DNA of 64,000 nucleotides from Gimibacter soli (GTDB lineage Bacteria; Pseudomonadota; Alphaproteobacteria; Sphingomonadales; Kordiimonadaceae), in the NCBI RefSeq assembly GCF_028463845.1, contig NZ_CP116805.1:3282001-3346000 (forward strand), read 5' to 3'. Under the pieces are notes generated by a model, which was not told where the DNA came from, did no database searches, and was given only the letters and a program-made list of their open reading frames with translations. This document shows, one piece after another, positions 1 to 11,971 of the stretch. The position numbers and the translations under genes are program-made. Each line of letters starts with the position of its first letter. Positions within the stretch are counted from its first letter, which is position 1.

Positions 1-1185
1 CGTTGGCTTGAGCTGGCCAAGGGTTGCGCTGGCCAGCACCAGTTCCTTTATTCGGGTGGCTGTTGCCAGTCGGCCGGCACCCGCTTCCCTTTGCCACCAC
101 AGGGCGGCAAGGCCTGCAACATGGGGGCACGCCATGCTTGTCCCGCTCATCGTGGCAAGACCGCCACCGAGTGCCGCCGAGGAGATAGCAACCCCCGGCG
201 CGGCAATGGCCGGGTCGCTGTTCGAAAAGGTTGCGATATCGTAGTTCGGTGTACCGTCTGCATAGGCGGCGACAGAGACCACGCCTTCCGCCGCCGCGGG
301 AAGCGACGCAGAGATCACATAGTTGGCATTCTGGTTGCGCCGGCTTTCATTACCCGCTGCCGCCACCACCACAGCATTCTTGTTGAAGGGCTCCATCGCC
401 TTGAAATAATTGACGAGGGCATCGAACGCCCGAAGGTTCTGCCGGTACCCGACAAGGCCCTGCGAGGTGGCAAGATCGATGGGCAAGCCCTGATTTTGCA
501 CCAGCCAGGCCACCAGGCCCGGAAAGTCGAACCCGAGCGACATGGAAAGGACCTGCGCACCTTCGTTGACGACGGCCCATTGCATGGCCTGGAACAGGGC
601 ATCCGACGAGCCGCCGCCGTTATCCGCCAGCACCTTGCCGATTACAGCCCTCGTGACGCCCGGCGCCACCCCGATACGGGTATTTTGCACGTCGCGCCCG
701 AAAACCGTACCGGCGCAATGGGTGCCATGACCGTGGCCATCTGCTGCATTCGGGGCAGTCCCGGTGAAATCGCGCGTGATCAGATTGACCCCGGCAAACG
801 CCGGGTGGGATGCCTCGATCCCTGTATCCAGCACTGCAACTGTCACGCCTGCCCCGGTTGCTGTCGAGACATCGGCCCCGACCGCACCGACGCCCCACGC
901 AGTATTCACTGCTGCAACGCCGGGACCACCGACCTGCGCCTCGATCAGCTTGATCGGCATCGACATAACGGCGCTGTCGTTGCTGTTGCTGGCATTGATT
1001 TCAGCGGCTTCCTTGTCGGAAAGCTCCGCAGGTTCCACCGACAGTTCAGGCTTTTCATCCATCCCTTCCGTCATCATGACGGGCCCGAACGCGGTGGCAT
1101 CGAAAGCTGCAGGCCCCAGTCGCGGGGCGGGCGGCAGGTTCCTTGGCAACCTCAGACGGAAAACGGTATATTTGGCAAGAGACAT
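1..1185 (-). CDS. Subtilisin-like serine protease (S8), 3' end cut by window edge
   Basis: The reading frame opens at an ATG at 1185 behind GAAAGGAGAA and stays open for 395 codons to base 1, so the C-terminus lies outside the window. All three subtilase blocks are visible: the Asp block VAVLDTGIE (Asp about 120), the His block GHGHGTHCAGT (His about 153) and the Ser block MSGTSMACPHVAG (Ser about 350), with AAAGNES as the oxyanion-hole Asn block. No classical signal peptide is seen; about 100 residues precede the Asp block and may be a propeptide. It is the last visible gene of a minus-strand cluster with two lipoproteins, so an envelope or secreted substrate is likely but inferred. Specificity is unknown. 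Confidence 0.93.
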   Translation of the reverse strand, partial: MSLAKYTVFRLRLPRNLPPAPRLGPAAFDATAFGPVMMTEGMDEKPELSVEPAELSDKEAAEINASNSNDSAVMSMPIKLIEAQVGGPGVAAVNTAWGVGAVGADVSTATGAGVTVAVLDTGIEASHPAFAGVNLITRDFTGTAPNAADGHGHGTHCAGTVFGRDVQNTRIGVAPGVTRAVIGKVLADNGGGSSDALFQAMQWAVVNEGAQVLSMSLGFDFPGLVAWLVQNQGLPIDLATSQGLVGYRQNLRAFDALVNYFKAMEPFNKNAVVVAAAGNESRRNQNANYVISASLPAAAEGVVSVAAYADGTPNYDIATFSNSDPAIAAPGVAISSAALGGGLATMSGTSMACPHVAGLAALWWQREAGAGRLATATRIKELVLASATLGQLKPT

Positions 1186-1301
1186 GGACTTTCTCCTTTC
1201 CTTGCGGGAATGAAATACTCCTTCCTGAACTTACGCACGATGCACGCAGTACATCAGCGACCCGTGCCACCCCATCGTACCGACCCGAACGGTCAAACGT
1301 T

Positions 1302-1685
1302 CTATGGCAGATGCTGTGTTTTCTGCTGGAACTCGAGCGCCGCCTTCGCGAACTCAACGGCCTTTGTCACACAGTCGCGGTCAACAATGAGCTGGGCTGT
1401 GGCATCGGCACGTCTTTTTGCCTCGGCAATTTCTTCAGGCGTCGGTGGCACTATCAAGATGCCGGTCGATTTCCGCGCATCGTATTTCGCCTGAATGAGC
1501 GCCTTGTCATGCGTCAAGCGGATGATCACCAGATCGATCTGGGCCTCTTCTCCTGGGGTCGTATCGGCCTGATACCGACGGATTTTGGCTTTTGCGATCG
1601 CCTCGATATGGGTCTTCATATCCTCGACATTGGCGAGCACATAGGCAGCCTTTTCTGCCTTGCTCATGTCTTTCCAAGGTATCAT
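1302..1685 (-). CDS. Small helical hypothetical protein
   Basis: This 127-residue protein is charged and rich in Ala, Lys and Glu, and is predicted by eye to be almost wholly helical. No signal peptide, membrane segment, Cys pair or known motif is visible. It lies between a 196-residue lipoprotein gene (64 bases upstream) and the subtilase gene (116 bases downstream), all on the minus strand, so co-transcription is likely. Its codon use matches the neighbours. The ATG at 1685 is preceded by a purine-rich stretch (ggagca). I do not recognise the family; it could be an accessory or chaperone for the protease or lipoproteins, but that is inference from position only. Confidence 0.7.
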   Translation of the reverse strand: MIPWKDMSKAEKAAYVLANVEDMKTHIEAIAKAKIRRYQADTTPGEEAQIDLVIIRLTHDKALIQAKYDARKSTGILIVPPTPEEIAEAKRRADATAQLIVDRDCVTKAVEFAKAALEFQQKTQHLP

Positions 1686-1749
1686 CGGTTGCTCCTATGG
1701 CCGCGCGGGATGGCCCCTCCATACAGTCGCGGCAACTGCCGGTAATCCC

Positions 1750-2340
1750 TCACTGCGACGCGTCGGCCGTCAGCTTCCGGGCTTCGTCGTCGGCCTTGTC
1801 ATCCGCTTCAGCCCCGGCCTTTTCCGCTGCTTCGCGAAGCGCCTTATAGTCTTTCCCGGTTTGCTTGACGAAGACGAGGAACTGTTTGGCCCGGGTCTTG
1901 AAGCTGCTTTTCACGCCAAGTTCGGCCAGCGCCTTCTGGGTCGCCGCCAGTTCATGCGTCGGCACCACCAGCTTCCTCAGGTTGGCGCGCTGCTCACTTT
2001 CAAGCGCCACTTGCCGGGCCAGCGTTGCATCCCAACGCTTTGTGGATTCCTCGGCCTTGCCCTTGACGGAAGCGAACAGCTTGCGGGCGGAGCCCACCTG
2101 CCGGTTCACCCGCCGCTCCAGCACATCATCAACGGTACGATGCATCTCCAGCGCCCGTTCCAGGCGTCGCTCATCGGCGATGGCTGTTGCTGCTGCATAC
2201 TGGTTCAGGCCATTCGACACCTTTGTCAGGCTGGCCGCAGACGCATTCGCCTGATCCCGGATGGCGTCCGGAGTGGCGCAGGCGGCAAGTGCACAGGCCG
2301 CAACGATGACGAATATGACTTTGCAGGAAGCGGCCGTCAT
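1750..2340 (-). CDS. Putative lipoprotein, helical, unknown function
   Basis: This 196-residue protein starts with a short hydrophobic signal and a lipobox LAAC, with Cys21 as the likely lipidated residue. The rest is Ala/Lys/Glu-rich and looks helical or coiled-coil, with no enzyme motif. The start codon overlaps the stop of the upstream 593-residue lipoprotein by 4 bases (ATGA, 2337-2340), indicating translational coupling. The two lipoproteins probably work together at the envelope. I do not recognise the family. Confidence 0.8.
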   Translation of the reverse strand: MTAASCKVIFVIVAACALAACATPDAIRDQANASAASLTKVSNGLNQYAAATAIADERRLERALEMHRTVDDVLERRVNRQVGSARKLFASVKGKAEESTKRWDATLARQVALESEQRANLRKLVVPTHELAATQKALAELGVKSSFKTRAKQFLVFVKQTGKDYKALREAAEKAGAEADDKADDEARKLTADASQ

Positions 2341-4118
2341 TCATTCACTCCCACGGCTGTCGCGGTGAGGGCGATCAGTTCGGCCAGCTTTTCGGGCCGG
2401 ATGCCGCCGCTGTGATAGGTGGCAAGCTGATTGACCTGCGGTTCGATGATGGCGTTCCAAAGGGCGATGGACGCATTTGATGCCTGCATGGAAAGCTCAT
2501 AGGAAAGCGCCACTTCCTGCCAGGCTGCAGCCCTGTACTGCCCCTGCCCCAACGCGACCGACAGATAATAATAGGCAAGGGACGTTTCGAGATATTCGCG
2601 GAAGTCCCGTTCACTCAGCGATTTCGAATCTGAGGGCAACTCGGCCTCGATCAGGCCAGCCAGATTGCGCACCCGATATCCTTTTGCGTCCGCGGGCATA
2701 CCCGAAAGCTTCTTGTTGAGGACACATGCTGCAGATGCCACGTCTGCGCAGGCCCAGCGGGCATATTTCAACGCGTCCCGCAGCAGCGACAATTCCAGCT
2801 CAATCGCCTTCTGCCGCGCTGCGATCAGCTTGACCTTCTGCTCTTCAATCGCGACGCGCTGCTCGGCGAACGCCTTGTTCACTTCCAGCCGCCTCTTTTC
2901 GATCAGCAGCGCATTCACGGGCGGGGCATCGTCCTTCCTGGACATTTCATAGATTTCGTCCGCCATATCAAGGAAGGCCGCCGCAAACTGGCTGGCGCGA
3001 TCCGGCACTTCATCTGCACCGTCGCCCTCGTCCGGCTGCGGGTCTGTGGAAAGGCTGGTCAGGAAGGTATCAAGGCTGTCGAGCCGGGCTTCGATGATAC
3101 CAAGTTCACTGAATGCCTTTGCACCAAGGTTGGCGCTTTCCTGCACTTTCCCGATAATTTCCTTGGCTTCGGCGACGCGCAGATTGAAACGGTCCGAAGG
3201 TTTCTGGTCGCTCTCCTTCTTGCTGCCTTTCAGGGGGGAAGCCGCACAGGTCAGCTTGCCAGCCGAGACAAGCATCTTATCCGTCACGGTGGCAGCATCC
3301 GCCGGAATTTCGAAATTCTCGATACCCGGCATTTTCAGCGTTTCCGCACCGGTCTCGATGGCGCAGGTCGCCCGCCGAAACCGTGCCACTTCAAGGAAAG
3401 CGTCCTGCTTGCTTTTCTTTATCGCCTGCTGCGCCGTTTCGAGCTCTTTGCCGAGAAGCCCTTGGAGGCCATCACCGGACCCCATAATCTGCTCATATTG
3501 AGCATAGGCCAGTTTGCGTGCATCACATGCTGCCACGGCTTCAGCCCATAAATTGTACTCGTCACTTCCAGGCTCCCCGCCAGTCTCTTCACGCACACTC
3601 TCGCACGTGACCGCCTTTTCAATGACATCCTGATACCGGCTCAATAGCATTTTTGAGATGGCATCTTTGGCTTCGGCGTCTTCAAATCTGGCGCCTGTTT
3701 TTTCAACCTTCTCGTTCAGGCAAGCCAATGGATCCCTGTCGGGGGCCGTGCACTTGCTGCCGGTTATTTGATCGTAGCGGGCCGCGATCTTGTTCCTGAT
3801 GAACTGACTGGCCAGTGTCGCTTCACCCTTATCCTGCTCGAGGAGTGCGGAAAGGTCGGCATCGGCTTCTGCCGCCGTAATCCGGACCACAGCCTCAAGC
3901 TCGGTTTTCAGGAGTGCGGCCTGGTTGTCCTTGCGGGCGGGGATGACCTCCAGCAACTTGGCGGCGGTATAATGCTCTTGGGCGGCGCTGGCGGTTTCAT
4001 CGAGCCGGGCATTATAGAAAGGCGAGCCCCCGCATCCGGCAAGACTGACAGCAGCGGCGATCCCTGCCGCCAGCCTGATGGCGGCGGCGCTGCGACCGTA
4101 TTTTTTGTCTGGTTTCAT
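2337..4118 (-). CDS. Large putative lipoprotein with long helical regions, unknown function
   Basis: This 593-residue protein begins with a basic n-region and a hydrophobic stretch ending in the lipobox LAGC, with Cys29 as the likely lipid anchor. The mature protein is mostly helical. It has several Cys residues in the N-terminal two thirds (for example in KCTAPDRDPLACL and VTCESV) and a heptad-like Glu/Lys/Gln-rich segment around residues 405-445 that may form a coiled coil. No catalytic motif is visible. It is first in a minus-strand run of lipoprotein, lipoprotein, small protein and subtilase. The family is unrecognised. A scaffold or secretion-accessory role is only a guess. Confidence 0.82.
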   Translation of the reverse strand: MKPDKKYGRSAAAIRLAAGIAAAVSLAGCGGSPFYNARLDETASAAQEHYTAAKLLEVIPARKDNQAALLKTELEAVVRITAAEADADLSALLEQDKGEATLASQFIRNKIAARYDQITGSKCTAPDRDPLACLNEKVEKTGARFEDAEAKDAISKMLLSRYQDVIEKAVTCESVREETGGEPGSDEYNLWAEAVAACDARKLAYAQYEQIMGSGDGLQGLLGKELETAQQAIKKSKQDAFLEVARFRRATCAIETGAETLKMPGIENFEIPADAATVTDKMLVSAGKLTCAASPLKGSKKESDQKPSDRFNLRVAEAKEIIGKVQESANLGAKAFSELGIIEARLDSLDTFLTSLSTDPQPDEGDGADEVPDRASQFAAAFLDMADEIYEMSRKDDAPPVNALLIEKRRLEVNKAFAEQRVAIEEQKVKLIAARQKAIELELSLLRDALKYARWACADVASAACVLNKKLSGMPADAKGYRVRNLAGLIEAELPSDSKSLSERDFREYLETSLAYYYLSVALGQGQYRAAAWQEVALSYELSMQASNASIALWNAIIEPQVNQLATYHSGGIRPEKLAELIALTATAVGVNE

Positions 4119-4280
4119 CCGCCCCCCTGATGCGCGAATGACATGAGGCTTTTCGTCAGCTCAGAACAGACAACCGGATTTGAGATAGGCGATGGCGTGA
4201 AGTTTCACAATTTTAGCGAGATTCAACGCGAAATACAATCATAGCATTATAAAAATCTACCCAAGAGCACGAAAGCTTTC

Positions 4281-4320
4281 GGGCTCGCCAGCGCGCGCGA
4301 AATGCGCTGCTGGCGAGCCC
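4281..4320 (-). terminator. Strong hairpin downstream of the czc operon
   Basis: A perfect 12-bp inverted repeat (GGGCTCGCCAGC at 4281-4292, GCTGGCGAGCCC at 4309-4320) begins 20 bases after the czcA stop codon. The inner bases can also pair. No long T tract follows directly on the minus strand; an A/T-rich stretch lies about 30 bases further on. It probably ends the efflux operon and insulates the lipoprotein operon, whose start is at 4118. Confidence 0.7.
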
Positions 4321-4340
4321 GAGCCTGTCTTTTAAATCCG

Positions 4341-7499
<3,159 letters not shown>

Positions 7500-8759
7500 T
7501 CAGTGGTCGTGCGAGGCGCCGGACTTTTCAATGTCGGCTTTCACAAGGAAAGAGTTCACGGTGACATAAGGCTGGCCCGGCTTGATCCCGCCCAGTACTT
7601 CAGTCCATTCCGGTGTCTGGCGGCCAAGATCGAGCATGCGAACCTCGTATTCTTCTCCGACCTGCGCGAAGACGACCGTGAAATCACGGAAGCGCTGCAG
7701 GGCATCCGTGCGAACGGCCAGCGGCACTTCCTCGCGGGAGACAACCACATTGCCTTTCACTGTCATGCCCGGCACCCAGCGCTCGTCGGGGTTCATGAGC
7801 GGCGCATGGACGATCATGGTTTGCGTCGCGCTTTCAGCGGTCGGCAGATAGGCTTCCAGTTCGGTTTCAGCAGTCCGCCCGCCATCAATCGAACGTACGG
7901 CTACCATCTGCCCCGGCTGCACAATGCCAAGGTCACCGGGATAGACATGGAAATCGACCCGCAGGCGGGAAAGGTCGCCGATCACGAAAAGCGGGGTATC
8001 GTAAACCACGTCACCCACCTGCGCGGTGCGCTTCACCATCACGCCGTCCATCGGCGCGACAATATCGTAGGGCTTCAGGCTGTCATTGCTTTCAACCCGT
8101 GCCAGCAGCTCGCCCTTCTTCACCCGGTCGCCTTCGGATTTGGTCACCGCCAGCACCTTGCCGGGGAAACGGGCGCGAAGAGTTGATTCCGCGTCCGGCG
8201 CGAACTCGACGCGTCCCAGAAGCTCGATCGTTTCCTCGATCATGGCAGGCCCCACCGGCGCTACCTCGATGCCAACCTCGGCAGCCATCCCGGCGCTGAT
8301 CGCCGTGCGCCCCTCGTAGGAACCGTAAGTCCAGCTATGCGCATGGCCGGCGTGGCGGGCTTCCACCTTCACATCGAAGGAATGCGGCTCCGTAACCACG
8401 CCGTCACCCGAAAGGTGATCGGCTTCGGCTGCAAAGGCGAAGACATTCTCTTCCCCGTCCAGTCGGGTGAGCGTCACCTTCGCCTCCACTTGCGCCGGGT
8501 CAAGAAGTGCGCCGTCCTTATAGGCAAAAAGCCTGAATTGCGGCGGGCGACCTGCTTCGAAAATGGTGACCTCGATGGCGAGATCACCGTCTGTCAGCAG
8601 GCGGCCATTGTGCGGTCCGCGCGGGAAGTCGGCGGCTTCTGCCTCATGCCCGTCGCCAGCCGCATGCGAATGATCGTCGGGTTCGCTGCTGCATCCGGTG
8701 ATCAGGAGGCCGGAAATAAGGGTTGCCGCAAGGCGGTTCCGGAATTGATTGTTTTTCAT
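7500..8759 (-). CDS. czcB: CzcB-type periplasmic adaptor lipoprotein of metal efflux pump
   Basis: This 419-residue membrane-fusion protein links the RND pump to the outer-membrane channel. The chosen ATG at 8759 follows AAGGAA and sits one base after the czcC stop. It begins a lipoprotein signal with lipobox ITGC. A longer frame upstream would overlap czcC and bury the signal. The mature N-terminus is His-rich (DDHSHAAGDGHE), as is a segment around 140-165 (RHAGHAH), and the C-terminus ends ASHDH; these are plausible metal-binding extensions of CzcB-like adaptors. Barrel-sandwich sequence (ATVKS-like LAVTKSEGDRVKKGELLARVES) is present in the middle. Confidence 0.9.
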   Translation of the reverse strand: MKNNQFRNRLAATLISGLLITGCSSEPDDHSHAAGDGHEAEAADFPRGPHNGRLLTDGDLAIEVTIFEAGRPPQFRLFAYKDGALLDPAQVEAKVTLTRLDGEENVFAFAAEADHLSGDGVVTEPHSFDVKVEARHAGHAHSWTYGSYEGRTAISAGMAAEVGIEVAPVGPAMIEETIELLGRVEFAPDAESTLRARFPGKVLAVTKSEGDRVKKGELLARVESNDSLKPYDIVAPMDGVMVKRTAQVGDVVYDTPLFVIGDLSRLRVDFHVYPGDLGIVQPGQMVAVRSIDGGRTAETELEAYLPTAESATQTMIVHAPLMNPDERWVPGMTVKGNVVVSREEVPLAVRTDALQRFRDFTVVFAQVGEEYEVRMLDLGRQTPEWTEVLGGIKPGQPYVTVNSFLVKADIEKSGASHDH

Positions 8760-8760
8760 G

Positions 8761-10017
8761 TCAGTTTCCTTGCGCATCGAAGGCGCTGTCGTGTTCGGCA
8801 TTGAGGCGGGCAAGACCGGCGCGGGCCATGTGATAAGCCGCAAGCGCATCGATCAGTTGCCCCTCGAAATCGGCAACAAGCTGTTCGGCCGCAAACACAT
8901 CAAGGTGCGAGGCCGCCCCCTTGGCGACCTGCGCCCGGGCGAGATCGACCGTTCTCGCCACCTCGGCGATGCTTTTCCTGAGTTGCCCAGCTTCCACGAA
9001 GGCAGAGGCCATATGCTGCCGCTCCAGCAGGAAGCGGGCATTCAGCCGCCGTTCCATTTCAAGCGTCTCGAACCGGCTCTGGTTGAGGTCAGACTTGGCG
9101 CGGGCGATATTGCCCCGGTTGGTGTCATAAAGGGCGAAGGGAATGGAAATGCCCGCCACCGCCGCCACTTCCCCGGAATCCTGCAGATACCGCAGGCCGA
9201 GCCGGACCGTCGGGTCCTGCACGCCCCTCGCCTGTTCGAGCGCCACCATGGCCGACTGGCGATCCTCGCGCAGTCGCCAAAGTACCATGTCGGGCGTGTC
9301 CGCACTCAAAGCCGCAAGGGATGGCAGGGCGGCAGGAAGGGCTGCAAAGAAGCCTGGCTCAAGGACAAAGCCGGCGTCCGCCCCACCCCAAAGGCCCGCG
9401 AGCAGCAACTTGGCTGTTTCGGCCTTGAGGGCCGCTTCCTTCATCGCATTTTCTGCCCGAAGCGTGCGGATACGCGCTTGCGACACTGCCAGATCGGACT
9501 CCCGCCCGGCTGAGGCACGCTCCGCCAGCAGGCGTTCGGTTCCGGCAAGCACGCTAGCCTGTCGCACCAGCGCATCGTGGCGGGCTGTTGCCGCCACGGC
9601 CTCGATAAAGGCACGTTCGGCCTCGTAGGCGAGATCGAGCCTGCGAACGCGAAGTTCAGCGGCGGCGATCCGCTTGTCTTCTTCAGACACAGCCACCCGC
9701 CGCGCGCGCTTGCCGCCGCGTTCGATCAGCTGGGAATAACTCGCCGTCGCCTCGACCCGGTCCAATTCGGTATAGGGCCCGGTGCCGGTGAAGTTTTCGA
9801 CCTCAAGGCCGATATGGGGATTGGGCCGGGTGCCGGCCTGATCGACAAGCGCGTTCCGCGCCTCGACCGCCGCCTTTGCAGCCTCAAGGGCCGGTGCGGC
9901 ATTGAGGACGCGGGCAATTGCCGCCACGCGGGTAAGCGGCGATTGGCCATCCTCGGCAGATACGCCGATGGACCAAAGACCGCAGGCAGCGGCCAAGGCC
10001 ACCTGTTTCAGTTTCAT
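8761..10017 (-). CDS. czcC: CzcC/TolC-family outer-membrane efflux protein
   Basis: This 418-residue outer-membrane channel subunit has a cleavable signal ending near VSAED (about residue 22). The long amphipathic Ala/Arg/Leu-rich helices and two related halves are typical of the OEP family (for example the AALKAETAKLLLAGLWG segment). It is second in the efflux operon, after a small His-rich protein, and its stop is one base from the czcB start. Its length matches CzcC/CusC-like members. Specificity follows from the pump. Confidence 0.88.
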   Translation of the reverse strand: MKLKQVALAAACGLWSIGVSAEDGQSPLTRVAAIARVLNAAPALEAAKAAVEARNALVDQAGTRPNPHIGLEVENFTGTGPYTELDRVEATASYSQLIERGGKRARRVAVSEEDKRIAAAELRVRRLDLAYEAERAFIEAVAATARHDALVRQASVLAGTERLLAERASAGRESDLAVSQARIRTLRAENAMKEAALKAETAKLLLAGLWGGADAGFVLEPGFFAALPAALPSLAALSADTPDMVLWRLREDRQSAMVALEQARGVQDPTVRLGLRYLQDSGEVAAVAGISIPFALYDTNRGNIARAKSDLNQSRFETLEMERRLNARFLLERQHMASAFVEAGQLRKSIAEVARTVDLARAQVAKGAASHLDVFAAEQLVADFEGQLIDALAAYHMARAGLARLNAEHDSAFDAQGN

Positions 10018-10084
10018 GATGGGATACTCTCTTCAAAATATCGGAAGCGCCAGGGCACGAAGCCCGGGACGCGAGGGATCTATT

Positions 10085-10453
10085 TCAAAGAGAGGGATAT
10101 AGGGGCGGCGGGACCGGCGGGCTTGGCACTTCGGTCAGCGCGGACTCGTTCCGCAGCCGGCGGAAAACCGTCGGCTGTGCATCCGCGAATTCGACCCCAA
10201 GGTCCGGTGCGCCCATGACAGCACAAAGCAGGAGATGAAAGGCAAAATGCATCGTCATAGAAGCGACGCTGTCATGGGAGGCAAGCTCTGCTGCCGTGTG
10301 CGGGTGATCAATCCCCGCCACATGCATTGTCACATGCGGCCCGAAATTGTGATCCTGCCTGGCATCAAGAAGCGCGAGATCAACCATGCGAATGACGACA
10401 AACGCCAGAAGCGTCATCATCATAAGAGCCCGGATTGTCCAGCGCTGTGCCAT
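10085..10453 (-). CDS. Small His-rich exported or membrane protein, first gene of czc operon
   Basis: This 122-residue protein has an N-terminal hydrophobic helix (about residues 9-28). A region with many His and Met residues follows (HNFGPHVTMHVAGIDHPH and VASMTMHFAFH), then a Pro-rich tail. A good promoter ends about 30 bases upstream, and czcC starts 67 bases downstream, so it appears to be the leader gene of the efflux operon. His/Met content fits a periplasmic metal-binding or sensing accessory of the pump, but this is inference. No named family is recognised. Confidence 0.65.
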   Translation of the reverse strand: MAQRWTIRALMMMTLLAFVVIRMVDLALLDARQDHNFGPHVTMHVAGIDHPHTAAELASHDSVASMTMHFAFHLLLCAVMGAPDLGVEFADAQPTVFRRLRNESALTEVPSPPVPPPLYPSL

Positions 10454-10482
10454 GGCGTCCCGCGATTTGTGCAGATGAACCG

Positions 10483-10511
10483 ATACTAGTGCCCAACGGC
10501 GACATGATCAA
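10483..10511 (-). promoter_or_regulatory. Sigma-70 type promoter of the czc operon
   Basis: On the minus strand a -35 TTGATC (10506-10511) and a -10 TAGTAT (10483-10488) are separated by exactly 17 bases. Transcription would start near 10476, about 23 bases before the ATG of the His-rich protein. The nearest upstream gene is the tRNA-Ser gene, so this is the likely operon promoter. Confidence 0.6.
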
Positions 10512-10601
10512 GCAAGCATGGCATTCATCATGCACCGATCCACATATGATCGAAGCACAGATGCTTTCAAGAGGGTGCATTCAGGGAAATGGGTTTCAAG
10601 C

Positions 10602-10691
10602 TGGCGGAGAGAGAGGGATTCGAACCCTCGAAACCCTTGCGGGTTTAACGGTTTTCGAGACCGCCCCATTCAACCACTCTGGCACCTCTCC
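10602..10691 (-). tRNA. tRNA-Ser (anticodon CGA)
   Basis: Read on the minus strand, the 90-base gene begins GGAGAGGTGCCAGAGTGG. It has an anticodon loop CTCGAAA (anticodon CGA at 10655-10657), a long variable arm (ACCCGCAAGGGT) typical of serine tRNAs, a T arm GAGGGTTCGAATCCCTC and an acceptor 3' strand TCTCTCC. The CCA end is encoded (10602-10604). All stems pair, with one G-U at the base of the acceptor. It decodes UCG. Confidence 0.97.
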
Positions 10692-10865
10692 GCGCCTCGC
10701 TTGAGCTGTCGCCCATGGGGTTGGCGACGGGGGCGGAACCTATAGCAACAAAGGGGGTGCCGCAAGAGGAAAAATACGCTTTTTTGACGGCATGCTTTTC
10801 CTTGCTTGAAGCCTGCCCCGCCCTTTGCGAGGCTTGGCGCAATCGCATGCCTGAGGAGCCCCGCC

Positions 10866-11504
10866 ATGCTGCCCGAAATGAGTATCCTGATCCCCTTCAT
10901 GCTGGCCGTTTTCGCGCTGTCGATCACGCCCGGCCCGGACATGACCTTTGTGGCGACGACCTCGGGCCGCAGCGGCATGAAGGCGGGGCTGATGGCCGCA
11001 CTTGGCGTGGCGGTCGGCTGCCTTGTACATGCGGGCCTCGCGACCTTCGGGATCACGGCACTCCTCGCCACACTGCCGGGCGCGCTGACCGTCCTCAAGA
11101 TCGCCGGGGCGCTTTACCTCGGCTTCATGGCATTCCAGATGCTGAAGCCGGCGAAGAAAGTGGAGGCGCCGGAAGCTGTGGCCGAGCCAGCACCTGCCCG
11201 CCGCGGAAACCCGTTCCTGCAGGGGCTGATGGTCAATCTCCTCAATCCCAAGGTCGGGCTTTTCTTCCTCGCCTTCATCCCGCAGTTCGTGCCACACGAG
11301 GCCGCGCACCCGGCGCTGATGACCATGACACTTGGCGTCCTGTTCAATCTTTCGGGCACGGCGGTGAATGTGACGGTTGCCATTGTGGTCGCGCGTTCGG
11401 CCGCCAAAATCGCTGCCACACGCCGCGTGAAGGCGGTGCTGCGCTATATCACCGGCACCATTATTGGCGCCTTCGCGGTCCGGCTGGCAGCGAGCGACCT
11501 TTAA
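10866..11504 (+). CDS. LysE/RhtB family amino-acid exporter
   Basis: This 212-residue inner-membrane protein has about six hydrophobic segments and the family signature near the N-terminus (ALSITPGPDMTFVATTSGRSG), where TPGPD is the RhtB/LysE hallmark. A second conserved stretch is NLLNPKVGLFFLAFIPQF. The ATG at 10866 was chosen because GAGGAG lies just upstream and the protein then starts at the first membrane helix. It converges with an Lrp-type regulator gene, overlapping it by 4 bases. Such regulators often control LysE-type exporters; that link is inferred here. Likely substrate: an amino acid or homoserine-lactone-like compound. Confidence 0.9.
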   Translation: MLPEMSILIPFMLAVFALSITPGPDMTFVATTSGRSGMKAGLMAALGVAVGCLVHAGLATFGITALLATLPGALTVLKIAGALYLGFMAFQMLKPAKKVEAPEAVAEPAPARRGNPFLQGLMVNLLNPKVGLFFLAFIPQFVPHEAAHPALMTMTLGVLFNLSGTAVNVTVAIVVARSAAKIAATRRVKAVLRYITGTIIGAFAVRLAASDL

Positions 11505-11971
11505 CCCGCCGGCGTCAGCGCCAGCATCGTTGTATTCTTGACCGCCGTCAGCGCGATCGAGGAACTGATCTCGCGCACGCCGTCAATCTGGCTGAGCTTG
11601 GTCCAGAAGAAGGTTTCATAGGCCGTCACATCCTTCACGCGGATCTTGATCAGGAAATCGATGTCGCCCATCAGGGTGTGGCATTCGATCACTTCCGGGA
11701 ACTCGCGCACCTTCTCCAGGAAATGCGGCAGCAGGTCGCGGCTGTGGGCCTGCATCTTGACGCTCGCGAACACCATGACGCCAAGGCCGACCTTTTCGGG
11801 GTCGAGGATCACCGTATAGTTTTTGATCACCCCGTCCGCTTCCATCTTCTGGATGCGCCGCCAGACGGCCGAGCGCGAGGACGCCACCTTTTCGGCAAGG
11901 TCATTCAGCGGAATCCGCGAATCTTCCTGCAGTGCGGTCAGGATACGGGTATCGAGAGCATCAAGCGACAT
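11501..11971 (-). CDS. Lrp/AsnC family transcriptional regulator
   Basis: This 156-residue regulator has an N-terminal winged helix-turn-helix (DTRILTALQEDSRIPLNDLAEKV then SRSAVWRRIQKME). A C-terminal RAM/AsnC ligand-binding domain follows (about residues 65-150, including ECHTLMGDIDFLIKI). The start at 11971 gives the usual family N-terminus; an in-frame ATG six codons earlier is possible. Two CACATAT direct repeats spaced 11 bases lie over and just upstream of the start (11974-11991) and could be an autoregulatory site. It overlaps the end of the convergent LysE-type exporter gene. Confidence 0.9.
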   Translation of the reverse strand: MSLDALDTRILTALQEDSRIPLNDLAEKVASSRSAVWRRIQKMEADGVIKNYTVILDPEKVGLGVMVFASVKMQAHSRDLLPHFLEKVREFPEVIECHTLMGDIDFLIKIRVKDVTAYETFFWTKLSQIDGVREISSSIALTAVKNTTMLALTPAG

